Source of the DNA: Bradyrhizobium sp. NAS96.2
GTDB taxonomy: Bacteria; Pseudomonadota; Alphaproteobacteria; Rhizobiales; Xanthobacteraceae
Direction of reading: 5' to 3'
Assembly (NCBI RefSeq): GCF_001908235.1
Contig: NZ_LGHK01000026.1
Location: 19,168 to 83,167, forward strand
Length of the DNA stretch: 64,000 bases
A program made the translations under genes and the position numbers. A model generated the notes under the pieces. That model saw nothing but the letters and a program-made list of their open reading frames with translations. It was not told the origin of the DNA and searched no databases. Positions 1 to 8,472 of the stretch are shown here, piece after piece. Numbering within the stretch: position 1 is the stretch's first letter; each line of letters begins with the position of its first letter.

Positions 1-221
1 CCGCCGTAGTAGCCATAGCCACGACCATAATATCCGCGGCCATAGCCCCAACCGCGGCCGCGACCCCAGCCACCGCGATAGCCATAGCCACGTCCGCGCC
101 ATTGCGCTTGCGCAGACGACGTGGTGGCGCCGACCAGGATGGCAGAGGTGCTTGCGACATAGACGAACAACAAAGCGACTGCTGCAAGGCAACGAGTCAG
201 GATATTGTAGCGTTTAGTCAT
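1..221 (-). CDS. Gly/Tyr/Arg-rich secreted protein, truncated by the window edge
   Basis: The reading frame starts with ATG at 221 and runs off the left end with no stop, so about 73 residues are visible. The first 40 residues form a signal peptide: a positively charged start (MTKRYN), a hydrophobic core and a probable cleavage after Ala-Gln-Ala. The mature part is built of Gly, Arg, Tyr and Trp (WGRGRGWGYGRGYYGRG). GGAG lies 9 bases before the ATG. Similar glycine-rich exported proteins are common in Bradyrhizobium, but their function is not known to me. The C-terminus is not visible. Confidence 0.7.
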   Translation of the reverse strand, partial: MTKRYNILTRCLAAVALLFVYVASTSAILVGATTSSAQAQWRGRGYGYRGGWGRGRGWGYGRGYYGRGYGYYG

Positions 222-597
222 TCTGAAGATCTCCAGTCACTTCCAAACATCTGAACCGATGCCGGCTGTCTCGCTTAGACGCGCGAGACCGGTATTCGGT
301 TCGAGCATGCTAAGACAATATTTTCACTAAGGTTCTTGCGAGCTTTAACGACTCTATTGAGACCAAAAGGTAAGGTCAAGTTACAGTCCCGCCTGCATAG
401 GACGACGTGGTTGCTGCGCTCATCTTGTCGTTCATCCGCCGTTCATTCTGTTCATCTTGCATTGCATCGACTTGGTGCCGATCTGATTTGTGCATCGCAG
501 AAGCAGAGATTTGCGAACCGCGGAAAGTGCCGTCCCGAACTTGAAGTCGACACGATCATGTTCTCTGAGCGTTGAGAGTCCTTCCTGAAGAGTGCCC
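222..597. other. Intergenic region upstream of the carbamoyltransferase
   Basis: This 376-base stretch separates the truncated secreted protein (leftward) from the carbamoyltransferase (rightward), so it should hold promoters for both. It is more AT-rich around 300-370 than its neighbours. A 79-codon open frame at 336-575 has no recognisable features and looks like a chance frame. I see no clear terminator, repeat or RNA gene. Confidence 0.4.
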
Positions 598-2418
598 ATG
601 CCGAAACAGCACACCTACGTCCTTGGTCTCAACGTCTACGACCATGACGTGAGCGCCTGCCTGCTGCGTGACGGTGCGATCGCCTACGCGATCTCCAAGG
701 AGCGCATCACCCGCGAGAAGCACGCCTCCGGCTTCTACAAGGAAGTCATCGACTACTGCCTGTCCGCCGAGGGCATCACGCTCGACGACGTCGATCTCGT
801 GGTGCGCAACAGCTACATCCTGCCGGTGCCGGAGATGGAGGAGCGGATGCTCCACCAAGACATGCCGGGCTTCCTGCCGATCGCCGAACGCAACGAGGCA
901 ATCAAGCATCCGCTGTTTCGTTCCAAATCCGACAAGGTGGTGTCGATCTCGCATCACCTCGCGCATGCCTACAGCGCGTTCGCGGTGTCGCCGTTCAAGG
1001 ATGGCGTCGTGATGATCGTCGACGGCGTCGGCAGCTACCAGGCCGACGCGATGGAGTCCTATCCGCAGGATGGGGCCTCGCCGCTCGCCCGCGAGTCCGA
1101 GAGCTATTACAGGTTCGACGACACCAGGCTCGAATGCCTGAAGAAGGTCTTCATGGAGCCGGCGCGCGGTCTGTTGTCGGACGAGTTCTACAACATGCCG
1201 GGTCTCGGCGCGCTTTACAGCCGCGTCTCGACTTATGTGTTCGGCGACTGGAACAAGTGCGGCGAATTGATGGGGCTTGCGCCCTATGGCCGCCGCGAGC
1301 AGGTCGGTCATCTGCTCGAGATGAAGGACGGCAGACTGCACGTGCCGTTCTGGGGCGCCGACAACCAGCAGCCCTTCGTGCTCGACAGCGGCAGCTGGGA
1401 CAAGAGCCCGACGATGCGGCACTGGGAGGACATCGCCTGGCGGGTGCAGGACGACACCGAGAACGTGCTGCTGGCGCGGGCGCGCTGGCTGCGCGAGAGC
1501 ACCGGCGCGAAGAACCTCTGTATCGCCGGCGGCGTCGCGCTGAATTGTGTGGCGAACGGGCGGATCGCGCGCGAGGCCGGCTTCGAGAACGTCTGGATCC
1601 AGCCCGCCGCCGGCGACGACGGCATCGCGATCGGCTGCGCCTATTACGGCTGGCTCGAGATTCTGAAACAGCGCCGCTCGTTCGTGATGGACCATGCCTA
1701 TGTCGGCCGGCGCTACAGCGACGCCGAGGTGGCGGCCGCGCTGCAAAGCTTCCTGGTGCGCATCCAGATCGATGCGAAGCGCAGCGACAACATCTGCCGC
1801 GACACCGCCAGGCTGCTCGCCGACCAGCGCGTGATCGGCTGGTTTCAGGGACCGTCCGAATTCGGGCCGCGCGCGCTCGGCAATCGCAGCCTGATCGCCG
1901 ATCCGCGCAAGGCCGAGATGAAGGACATCCTCAACAGCCGCGTCAAGCACCGCCAGGCATTCCGTCCGTTCGCGCCGATCGTGCTGGCCGAGCGCATGAA
2001 GGAGATCTTCGAAGGCGAGGAGGACTCGCCCTACATGTTGATCGCAAAGCCGGTACGGCCGGAGTGGCGCGACAGGATCCCGGCGATCGTGCATGTCGAC
2101 GGCTCGGCGCGGGTGCAGAGCGTGCGGGAGGAGACCAACCCGATGCTCTATCGCCTGCTCAGGGAGTTCGAGGCGCTGACCGGCGTGCCGGTGCTGATCA
2201 ACACCTCGTTCAACGTCAAGGGCGAGCCGATCATCGAGACGCCGCAGGATGCGGTGAGCTGCTTCCTCACCACGGGCATCGACAACCTCGTGCTGCACGA
2301 CACGCTGGTCTCGAAGACCGCCATGCACAAGGTCGTGACGCCCGTGATGACGACGTTCGGCGACGTCGCCACCATCGTCTCCTCGACGACGCAGGATCCC
2401 AGCCGCGGCGGAAGTTAG
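598..2418 (+). CDS. Carbamoyltransferase of the NodU/CmcH family
   Basis: A 606-residue protein of the usual length for this family, which transfers a carbamoyl group from carbamoyl phosphate to a hydroxyl of a sugar or antibiotic. Visible features are the N-terminal ASKHA-fold part with the histidine motif SHHLAHAYSAF around residue 120, the GGVALNCVANG loop around residue 305, and the C-terminal YrdC-like part with GPSEFGPRALGNRS, FRPFAPIVL and INTSFNVKGEPI. The ATG at 598 is preferred; a GTG two codons upstream is possible. No nod genes are nearby, so I do not call it NodU. The next gene is a glycan-modifying OpgC-type membrane protein on the opposite strand, so a polysaccharide or lipid-linked substrate is possible, but that is inference. 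Confidence 0.9.
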   Translation: MPKQHTYVLGLNVYDHDVSACLLRDGAIAYAISKERITREKHASGFYKEVIDYCLSAEGITLDDVDLVVRNSYILPVPEMEERMLHQDMPGFLPIAERNEAIKHPLFRSKSDKVVSISHHLAHAYSAFAVSPFKDGVVMIVDGVGSYQADAMESYPQDGASPLARESESYYRFDDTRLECLKKVFMEPARGLLSDEFYNMPGLGALYSRVSTYVFGDWNKCGELMGLAPYGRREQVGHLLEMKDGRLHVPFWGADNQQPFVLDSGSWDKSPTMRHWEDIAWRVQDDTENVLLARARWLRESTGAKNLCIAGGVALNCVANGRIAREAGFENVWIQPAAGDDGIAIGCAYYGWLEILKQRRSFVMDHAYVGRRYSDAEVAAALQSFLVRIQIDAKRSDNICRDTARLLADQRVIGWFQGPSEFGPRALGNRSLIADPRKAEMKDILNSRVKHRQAFRPFAPIVLAERMKEIFEGEEDSPYMLIAKPVRPEWRDRIPAIVHVDGSARVQSVREETNPMLYRLLREFEALTGVPVLINTSFNVKGEPIIETPQDAVSCFLTTGIDNLVLHDTLVSKTAMHKVVTPVMTTFGDVATIVSSTTQDPSRGGS

Positions 2419-2467
2419 AGCATGGCCCGGAAAAGTGCGAAGCGGTTTTCCGACAAGGCCATGCTCA
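2418..2467. repeat. Palindromic dispersed repeat, GAGCATG family, copy 1
   Basis: The arms GAGCATGGCC (2418-2427) and GGCCATGCTC (2457-2466) are perfect inverted repeats, with an inner inverted pair CGGAAAA / TTTTCCG. A second copy with the same outline lies at 38994-39043. It sits between the convergent carbamoyltransferase and opgC genes and may act as a transcript end, although there is no long T-run. Confidence 0.75.
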
Positions 2468-2478
2468 AATAATAAGGG

Positions 2479-3642
2479 TCAGGCCGCCTTTGCCGGTGCC
2501 GCGGGTTTCTGTGCCGGCGGCTTGACCGGTTTGTCCTGCCGCTTCGACCACGAGATGTAATAGGCCACGATCGTCATGATCGCGATGCCGGAGATGCTGA
2601 CGAAGATCTGCGCGAACAGCGAGCCCGAGCTCATCGAGAGCTCGAAATGTCCGACAAAGGACAGGAACACGCCGACGCAGAACACCGCGAGCGACTGCTG
2701 GCCGCAGACGATCAGGGGATCGAACACCTTCCACTCCAGCGCCGACCAGTCCTTCGGGACGAAGCGGATCACCAGCACCGTGATCACCACGAAGTGCAGG
2801 AAGCGGTAGGGCGCGAGGTTGGTCTTGTCGTTCGGGTTGAAGGTCGAATACAGCCAGTCCGGGAACATCGCGCCTAAGTCCGGGAAGCGGCCGGCCATCG
2901 TCATGATCAGCGCGAAGATCAGATAGGCGACGCAGAACCACAGCGTATAGCGCGAGTTGATGATGTGCATGTTGGCGCGTGCGCCGCCCATCGCGCACCA
3001 CGAGCCAAACACGAACAGCACCTGCCAGGCGAACGGATTGAAGTACCAGGTCCCGGCCGGGTAGGCGGGCAGGTTCCAGCCGAAATGGCGCGAGACCAGC
3101 CACAGCGCGAGCGAGGCCAGCATGGTCCAGTTCGGCCGCCGCAGCATGAACCACAGCACCGGCGGAAACAGCCCCATCAGCACGATGTAGAGCGGCAGGA
3201 CGTCGAGATTGACCGGCTTGAACTTCAGGAACAGGCCCTGGCGCAGAGTCTCGGTGGCGTTGTCGACGAGGCCGGCGACGTTGAACTCGTTGATGATTTC
3301 GGAATCGCCGAAGCGCAGCGCCAGATAGCTGATCGAGGCGATATAGATCACGAACAGGATGATGTGGGCGACGTAGAGCTGCCAGACTCGCTTGGTCAGC
3401 CTTGTGGCGCCGACGATGAAGCCGCGCTCCAGCATCATGCGGGCATAGACGAAGGACGCAGTGTAGCCGGAGATGAAGACGAACAGGTCCGCGGCGTCGC
3501 TGAAGCCGTAATTGCGCGTCGTGATCCAGTTCACGATGTTGTCGGGGATGTGATCGAGGTAGATCGCCCAGTTCGCGATCCCGCGGAACAGGTCGAGCCG
3601 GAGGTCACGTCCTTTTTCGGGCAAATGAGCGTGGATTTCCAT
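2479..3642 (-). CDS. opgC: OpgC-type membrane acyltransferase
   Basis: A 387-residue multi-pass inner-membrane protein. The start RLDLFRGIANWAIYLDHIPDN and the later DAADLFVFISGYT are typical of the OpgC family, which adds succinyl or similar acyl groups to osmoregulated periplasmic glucans. About ten hydrophobic segments are visible, and the tail is rich in Lys, Pro and Ala (PVKPPAQKPAAPAKAA). The start is the ATG just inside the 3640s. The gene is monocistronic and convergent with the carbamoyltransferase. A long perfect inverted repeat lies 46 bases upstream of its start. The substrate cannot be told from sequence; the family assignment is firm and the succinylation role is by homology. 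Confidence 0.88.
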   Translation of the reverse strand: MEIHAHLPEKGRDLRLDLFRGIANWAIYLDHIPDNIVNWITTRNYGFSDAADLFVFISGYTASFVYARMMLERGFIVGATRLTKRVWQLYVAHIILFVIYIASISYLALRFGDSEIINEFNVAGLVDNATETLRQGLFLKFKPVNLDVLPLYIVLMGLFPPVLWFMLRRPNWTMLASLALWLVSRHFGWNLPAYPAGTWYFNPFAWQVLFVFGSWCAMGGARANMHIINSRYTLWFCVAYLIFALIMTMAGRFPDLGAMFPDWLYSTFNPNDKTNLAPYRFLHFVVITVLVIRFVPKDWSALEWKVFDPLIVCGQQSLAVFCVGVFLSFVGHFELSMSSGSLFAQIFVSISGIAIMTIVAYYISWSKRQDKPVKPPAQKPAAPAKAA

Positions 3643-3687
3643 GGGGCGCCGCTTCCTCGAGGTGATGCTGTCGAGAAGACCGCGTCA

Positions 3688-3750
3688 TGACAATCTGGCC
3701 CCGCAGGCCCAAGGGAGAGCCTCCGGAGCGCCCCCGGGGCCAGATTGTCA
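3688..3750. repeat. Perfect 16-bp inverted repeat upstream of opgC
   Basis: The arms TGACAATCTGGCCCCG (3688-3703) and CGGGGCCAGATTGTCA (3735-3750) match perfectly, with CGCG on both outer flanks and a 31-base loop. It lies in the divergent region between opgC and the NDUFS4-like gene. It could be a hairpin in the opgC leader, a pair of regulator half-sites, or a stray palindromic repeat. No second copy is apparent in the window. Confidence 0.7.
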
Positions 3751-3900
3751 CAGCGCGGTAGAATGACTATACCGGTCCGGCGAAGGCGACCTCCGAGATC
3801 GAGGAATCACCGATCAGTTCGTTGAACGGTGTCTCTATACTATCCCGACGGTTTCCTTCAAATCGCTTCCATGTTGCACATCCCACGGGGCCGACCATCC

Positions 3901-4206
3901 ATGACCGCACGCATTTTTAAGCCCGCCAAAAACGCGATGCAATCGGGACGTGCCAAGACCAAAGCGTGGCAGCTGGATTACGAGCCGGAGCAGCCGCGCA
4001 CCGTGGAGCCCTTGATGGGCTGGACCTCGTCGACCGACATGAAGCAGCAGCTCACGCTGCACTTCGATACCAAGGAGGAGGCGGTGGCCTATTGCGAGCG
4101 CAAGGGCATCGCCTACCAGGTGATCGAGCCGAAGGATTCGGCGCACCGCCAGATCGCCTATGCGGACAATTTTGCGTTCCGCCGCTGGGAGCCGTGGACC
4201 CACTAG
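3901..4206 (+). CDS. NDUFS4-like complex I accessory subunit (ETC complex I conserved region)
   Basis: A 101-residue protein matching the family of the mitochondrial 18-kDa (AQDQ/NDUFS4) complex I subunit, found in alphaproteobacteria: MTARIFKPAKNAMQSG, then WQLDYEPE, PLMGWTSSTDM, LHFDTKEEAVAYCERKG and the C-terminal NFAFRRWEPWTH. The ATG at 3901 is chosen because homology begins there; the frame is open further upstream (to about 3829) but that part does not fit. It probably sits on the peripheral arm of NADH:quinone oxidoreductase. The gene is single and away from any nuo operon in view. A short CGAACC/GGTTCG hairpin follows at 4222-4237, between this gene and the convergent Lrp gene. Confidence 0.9.
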   Translation: MTARIFKPAKNAMQSGRAKTKAWQLDYEPEQPRTVEPLMGWTSSTDMKQQLTLHFDTKEEAVAYCERKGIAYQVIEPKDSAHRQIAYADNFAFRRWEPWTH

Positions 4207-4260
4207 TCGGGCCCTACTGACCGAACCCTCTGGTTCGACCAACCCGGGCCGGCGATCAGA

Positions 4261-4764
4261 TCAGCTCGCCGGGCTTTCCGCGGCGACGGTGCCCGGAATC
4301 GGCAGCGGCGCATCCTTGGAAACGCCGAGCACCGGGAAGCTTCTAATTTTACGCACGTTCGGCAGGCCGGCGAACTGCAGCAGCTGCTGGCGCATGTCGT
4401 CGACGCTGGGCGCGACGCATCTCAGCATGAAATCGGCATCGCCCGAGATCCGCCAGCATTGCAGGAACCGCGGCACCTCCGCCACGGCGGCCTCGAACGC
4501 CTCGATCGCAACCAGGGTCTGGCTGTCGAGCTGGATCAGGACGAAGGTCGTGACCTCATAGCCGAGCAGCCGTTCGTCGAGCGTGGCGCGGATCGCCTGC
4601 ACCACGCCGCGGCTCCGCAGGGCGCGGACCCGACGCAAGCAGGGCGGGGCCGTGATGCCGACCCGCTCGGCGAGCTCGTTGATCCTGATCCGGCCGTCGC
4701 GTTGCAGCTCGGACAGGATCCGTAGATCGATGTCATCGAGCTGTGGGCGTTCTGTCACGGTCAC
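4261..4764 (-). CDS. Lrp/AsnC family transcriptional regulator
   Basis: A 167-residue protein with the usual two parts: an N-terminal winged HTH (LDDIDLRILSELQRDGRI, then INELAERVGITAPPCLRRV) and a C-terminal RAM effector-binding domain (ISGDADFMLRCVAPSVDDM). The start is most likely GTG at 4764, which overlaps the TGA stop of the upstream TetR gene (GTGA), so the two regulators form a translationally coupled pair. Next to a leucine-degradation cluster, an amino-acid-sensing Lrp protein is plausible as a second controller, but its targets are not visible. Confidence 0.9.
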   Translation of the reverse strand: MTVTERPQLDDIDLRILSELQRDGRIRINELAERVGITAPPCLRRVRALRSRGVVQAIRATLDERLLGYEVTTFVLIQLDSQTLVAIEAFEAAVAEVPRFLQCWRISGDADFMLRCVAPSVDDMRQQLLQFAGLPNVRKIRSFPVLGVSKDAPLPIPGTVAAESPAS

Positions 4765-5414
4765 GAACCCGCCACCGCGGTCCGCGGGCCCTTGCTGCCG
4801 TGGCTCGCCTGGCCGGCCGCGGCCTGCGGCGCAACGCCCGACAGCACCAGCTTCTCGTGCGCTGCGATGATGGCGTCGCGGGTCAGCCGGCCGCCGGGGC
4901 GGTACCAGGTGCACAGCCCGGTCAACAGCGCCAGGATCGCGAAGGTCGCGACCTGGATGTCGACGACCTCGAACACGCCCTCCGACAGCCCGTCGGTGAG
5001 GATCTGCGCGAGCCGCTGCTCATAGGCGCCGCGCAACGCCACCACGGCGTCGTAGTTCTTGGCATCGAGGCTGCGCAGCTCGGAGTTGGCGATGAAGACC
5101 TCGCGCTTGCGGGTCATGTGATAGGTGACGTGGAAGGCCACGAAGGCGCGCAGCCTCTCGACCGGATCGGCCTTGCCTTCCAGCGCCTGATCAAGCTCGC
5201 GCAGCAAATCGTTGATATGGTCCTGCACCAGATCGAACAGCAGGTCCTGCTTGGTTGAGATATGATTGTAGAGTGAGCCCGCTTGGATGCCGACCTCGGC
5301 GGCAAGCTGGCGCAGGCTCATGGCCTCGTAGCCGTGCTCGAAGATCAGGCGCACGCCGGCCTTGCGGATCGCCTCCAGCGTCGTGGGGCCATGTGAGCCG
5401 ATCGTGCGTGCCAT
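4761..5414 (-). CDS. TetR family regulator, probable repressor of the leucine/isovalerate genes
   Basis: A 217-residue TetR protein. The HTH is near the N-terminus (AIRKAGVRLIFEHGYEAMS, then LRQLAAEVGIQAGSLYNHI), followed by an all-helical ligand-binding part. The ATG at 5414 is chosen because homology starts there (MARTIGSHGPTTLEAI). It is divergent from the isovaleryl-CoA dehydrogenase gene, with a 193-base gap holding two near-identical 16-mers (see 5463 and 5562). The arrangement fits a repressor of branched-chain acyl-CoA catabolism, analogous to the TetR-type LiuQ described in other proteobacteria; orthology is not shown. The stop overlaps the Lrp start. Confidence 0.9.
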   Translation of the reverse strand: MARTIGSHGPTTLEAIRKAGVRLIFEHGYEAMSLRQLAAEVGIQAGSLYNHISTKQDLLFDLVQDHINDLLRELDQALEGKADPVERLRAFVAFHVTYHMTRKREVFIANSELRSLDAKNYDAVVALRGAYEQRLAQILTDGLSEGVFEVVDIQVATFAILALLTGLCTWYRPGGRLTRDAIIAAHEKLVLSGVAPQAAAGQASHGSKGPRTAVAGS

Positions 5415-5462
5415 CGGGGCCTCGGAGAGGTATTGGCTTGCCAGGGGGTGCCGGAAACAAGC

Positions 5463-5478
5463 GAACGACCGTATGTTT
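5463..5478 (-). promoter_or_regulatory. Putative TetR operator, site 1 (TetR-proximal)
   Basis: Read on the minus strand this is AAACATACGGTCGTTC. It matches the site at 5562-5577 at 12 of 16 positions, and the shared pattern is AAACRTAYGRTCGTTY. It lies 49 bases upstream of the TetR start, as expected for autoregulation. Confidence 0.55.
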
Positions 5479-5561
5479 ATCGCATGAAACCCCAGTGAAT
5501 TCAATGAACTGCGGATTTCATGCGGCAACCTTAGCACAGTCGCTTGCGAAGCCAATAAAAA

Positions 5562-5577
5562 AAACGTATGATCGTTT
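5562..5577 (+). promoter_or_regulatory. Putative TetR operator, site 2 (ivd-proximal)
   Basis: AAACGTATGATCGTTT has imperfect two-fold symmetry (AAACG-N6-CGTTT). It lies 30 bases upstream of the isovaleryl-CoA dehydrogenase start, where a bound repressor would block the promoter. It resembles the site at 5463-5478. Confidence 0.6.
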
Positions 5578-5607
5578 AATTGCAGAATGAATCTCACGGG
5601 AGGGATC

Positions 5608-6780
5608 ATGGCCTCGAACCAGGCGGCAATCTTCAATTTCGACCTTGGCGAGACCGCGGACGCGATCCGCGAGACGGTGCATGATTTCTCGACCAACGAG
5701 ATCGCGCCGCGTGCCGCCGAGATCGATCGTTCCAACAGCTTTCCGCGCGACCTCTGGCCGAAGATCGGCGCGCTCGGCCTGCACGGCATTACGGTCGAGG
5801 AGGAGTATGGCGGCTCGGGCCTCGGCTATCTCGAGCACTGCGTCGCAGTCGAGGAGATTTCGCGGGCGTCCGCCTCGGTCGGATTGGCCTATGGCGCGCA
5901 TTCCAATCTTTGCGTCAACCAGATCCGCCGCAACGGCAACGAGGCGCAGAAGCGCAAATATCTGCCGAAGCTGATCTCCGGCGAGCATGTCGGGTCGCTG
6001 GCGATGTCGGAGCCCGGCGCCGGCTCGGATGTTGTCTCGATGAAGACCCGGGCCGACAAGAAGGGCGACCGCTACATCCTCAACGGCAACAAGATGTGGA
6101 TCACCAACGGTCCGCACGCCGAGACGCTGGTGGTCTACGCCAAGACCGACGCGAACGCCGGCCCACGCGGCATGACCGCCTTCATCATCGAAAAAGGCAT
6201 GAAGGGATTTTCCACCGCGCAGAAGCTCGACAAGCTCGGTATGCGCGGCTCCGACACCTGCGAGCTGGTGTTCGAGGATTGCGAGGTGCCGGAGGAGAAC
6301 GTGCTGAGCGAGGTCGGCCGCGGCGTCAACGTGCTGATGAGTGGCCTCGACTATGAGCGCGCGGTGCTGGCGGCCGGTCCGATCGGCATCATGCAGGCCT
6401 GCATGGACGTCGTGCTGCCCTATGTCCATGAGCGCAAGCAGTTCGGCGAACCGATCGGCTCGTTCCAGCTGGTGCAGGGCAAGATCGCCGACATGTACAC
6501 CACGATGAACGCCTCGCGCGCCTATGTTTACGCGGTGGCGAAAGCCTGCGACCGTGGCGAGACCACGCGCGAGGATGCCGCCGGCGCCATCCTCTATGCC
6601 GCCGAGAAGGCCACCCAGTGCGCGCTGGATGCGATCCAGCTGCTCGGCGGCAACGGCTACATCAACGACTACCCGACCGGCCGGCTGCTGCGCGACGCAA
6701 AGCTCTACGAGATCGGCGCCGGCACCAGCGAGATCCGCCGCATGCTGATCGGCCGCGAGCTGTTCGCCAAGACGGCCTGA
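5608..6780 (+). CDS. ivd: Isovaleryl-CoA dehydrogenase
   Basis: A 390-residue acyl-CoA dehydrogenase that oxidises isovaleryl-CoA to 3-methylcrotonyl-CoA in leucine breakdown, passing electrons to ETF. Visible features: the FAD/substrate motif [23 protein letters not shown], and C-terminal [20 protein letters not shown]. The glutamate in [13 protein letters not shown] (residue 250) is at the catalytic-base position specific to isovaleryl-CoA dehydrogenases, which separates it from short-chain enzymes. ATG at 5608 follows GGGAGGGATC, a good ribosome binding site. First gene of the leucine catabolic cluster, divergent from tetR. Confidence 0.95.
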   Translation: MASNQAAIFNFDLGETADAIRETVHDFSTNEIAPRAAEIDRSNSFPRDLWPKIGALGLHGITVEEEYGGSGLGYLEHCVAVEEISRASASVGLAYGAHSNLCVNQIRRNGNEAQKRKYLPKLISGEHVGSLAMSEPGAGSDVVSMKTRADKKGDRYILNGNKMWITNGPHAETLVVYAKTDANAGPRGMTAFIIEKGMKGFSTAQKLDKLGMRGSDTCELVFEDCEVPEENVLSEVGRGVNVLMSGLDYERAVLAAGPIGIMQACMDVVLPYVHERKQFGEPIGSFQLVQGKIADMYTTMNASRAYVYAVAKACDRGETTREDAAGAILYAAEKATQCALDAIQLLGGNGYINDYPTGRLLRDAKLYEIGAGTSEIRRMLIGRELFAKTA

Positions 6781-6865
6781 GCTGCGCACCGGTCGTCGCG
6801 CCCCCGGCGCGGCGACCCGCTTCCCCAAAATCCTGTCGGCTCCTCCAACGAAACGTGCAATACCG

Positions 6866-8470
6866 ATGCCGCTTCATTCGACGATCGATCCCACATCTTC
6901 TGAATTCGCCCGCAACGCCGACGTGATGCGGGGCCTGGTTGCGGAGCTCCGCGACAAGCTCAAGCATGTCGCCGGCGGTGGGGGCGAGACCTCGCGCAAG
7001 CGCCACACCTCGCGCGGCAAGATGCTGGCGCGCGACCGCGTCGATCTCCTGGTCGATCCCGGCACCGCGTTCCTCGAGCTGTCGCCGCTCGCCGCCAATG
7101 GCCTGTACGGCGGCGACGTTCATTCGGCGAGCGTCATCACCGGCGTCGGGCGCATCGCGGGCCGTGAATGCATCATCGTCGCCAACGATGCCACCATCAA
7201 GGGCGGCACCTACTACCCGATGACGGTGAAGAAGCATCTGCGCGCCCAGGACATCGCGCGGCAGAACAATCTGCCTTGTGTCTACATGGTGGATTCCGGC
7301 GGCGCCTTCCTGCCGCTGCAGGACGAGATCTTTCCCGACGAGCGGCATTTCGGCCGCATCTTCTACAACCAGGCGCAGATGTCGTCGCAGGGCATCCCGC
7401 AGATCGCGATCGTGATGGGCTCCTGCACTGCGGGCGGCGCCTATGTGCCGGCGATGTCCGACGAGAGCATCATCGTGCGCAACCAGGGCACGATCTTCCT
7501 CGGCGGTCCGCCGCTTGTGAAGGCCGCGACCGGCGAGGTAGTCACCGCCGAAGAGCTCGGCGGCGCCGATGTCCATTCGCGGCAGTCGGGCGTGACCGAT
7601 CACTACGCGCAGAACGATGCTCATGCGATCGGGATCGCGCGCCGCATCGTCGGCACGCTGAAGCAGCCGGCGAAGGCACAGCTCAATATGCGCCCACCGC
7701 AGGAGCCGTTGTTTCCCGCCGAGGAGATCTACGGCGTGGTCTCTGCCGACGGACGCAAGCCGTTCGACGTGCACGACATCATCGCGCGGATCGTCGACGG
7801 CTCCGAGTTCGACGAGTTCAAGAAACTCTACGGCACCACGCTGATCTGCGGCTTTGCCCATATCTGGGGCTATCCGGTCGGCATCATCGCCAACAACGGC
7901 ATCCTGTTCAGCGAGAGCTCGCTGAAAGGCGCGCATTTCATCGAGCTGTGCTGCCAGCGCGGCATTCCGCTGGTGTTCCTGCAGAACATCACCGGCTTCA
8001 TGGTCGGCAAGAAGTACGAGGCCGGCGGCATCGCGCGTGACGGCGCCAAGCTGGTGACGGCGGTCGCGACCGCCGGCGTGCCGAAATTCACCGTCGTGAT
8101 CGGCGGCTCCTACGGCGCCGGCAATTACGGCATGTGCGGTCGGGCCTACAGCCCGCGCTTCCTCTGGCTGTGGCCGAACGCCCGCATCTCGGTGATGGGC
8201 GGCGAGCAGGCCTCGATGGTGCTGAGCCAGGTGCGGCGCGACGGCATCGAGGCCAAGGGCGAGAGCTGGTCGGCGGAAGAGGAGGACAAGTTCCGCGAGC
8301 CGATCCGCGCGCAGTACGAGAAGCAGGGCAATCCGTATTACGCCACGGCGCGGCTGTGGGACGATGGCGTGATCGATCCTGCCGACACGCGTTTGGTGCT
8401 CGGGCTCGGCCTGTCGGCCGCCGCCAATGCGCCGATCGAGCCCACCAAGTTTGGCCTGTTCAGGATGTGA
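6866..8470 (+). CDS. mccB: 3-Methylcrotonyl-CoA carboxylase, carboxyltransferase (beta) subunit
   Basis: A 534-residue carboxyltransferase of the crotonase-like acyl-CoA carboxylase family. It moves CO2 from carboxybiotin to 3-methylcrotonyl-CoA. Diagnostic stretches are [67 protein letters not shown] and [16 protein letters not shown], which match the MccB/LiuB type rather than propionyl-CoA carboxylase. It lies 85 bases after ivd and 2 bases before the alpha-subunit gene. Confidence 0.95.
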   Translation: MPLHSTIDPTSSEFARNADVMRGLVAELRDKLKHVAGGGGETSRKRHTSRGKMLARDRVDLLVDPGTAFLELSPLAANGLYGGDVHSASVITGVGRIAGRECIIVANDATIKGGTYYPMTVKKHLRAQDIARQNNLPCVYMVDSGGAFLPLQDEIFPDERHFGRIFYNQAQMSSQGIPQIAIVMGSCTAGGAYVPAMSDESIIVRNQGTIFLGGPPLVKAATGEVVTAEELGGADVHSRQSGVTDHYAQNDAHAIGIARRIVGTLKQPAKAQLNMRPPQEPLFPAEEIYGVVSADGRKPFDVHDIIARIVDGSEFDEFKKLYGTTLICGFAHIWGYPVGIIANNGILFSESSLKGAHFIELCCQRGIPLVFLQNITGFMVGKKYEAGGIARDGAKLVTAVATAGVPKFTVVIGGSYGAGNYGMCGRAYSPRFLWLWPNARISVMGGEQASMVLSQVRRDGIEAKGESWSAEEEDKFREPIRAQYEKQGNPYYATARLWDDGVIDPADTRLVLGLGLSAAANAPIEPTKFGLFRM

Positions 8471-8472
8471 TC

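Noticed and set aside
336..575. A 79-codon frame upstream of the carbamoyltransferase
   Set aside because: No domain, no good ribosome binding site and basic low-quality composition; treated as chance.
556..2328. A 590-codon open frame on the minus strand opposite the carbamoyltransferase
   Set aside because: It mirrors a strongly supported gene, is rich in Arg, His, Asp and Val as expected for antisense frames in GC-rich DNA, and matches no family.
598..2418. Calling the carbamoyltransferase NodU
   Set aside because: There are no nodulation genes or nod-box-like sequence nearby, and the family has many members with other substrates.
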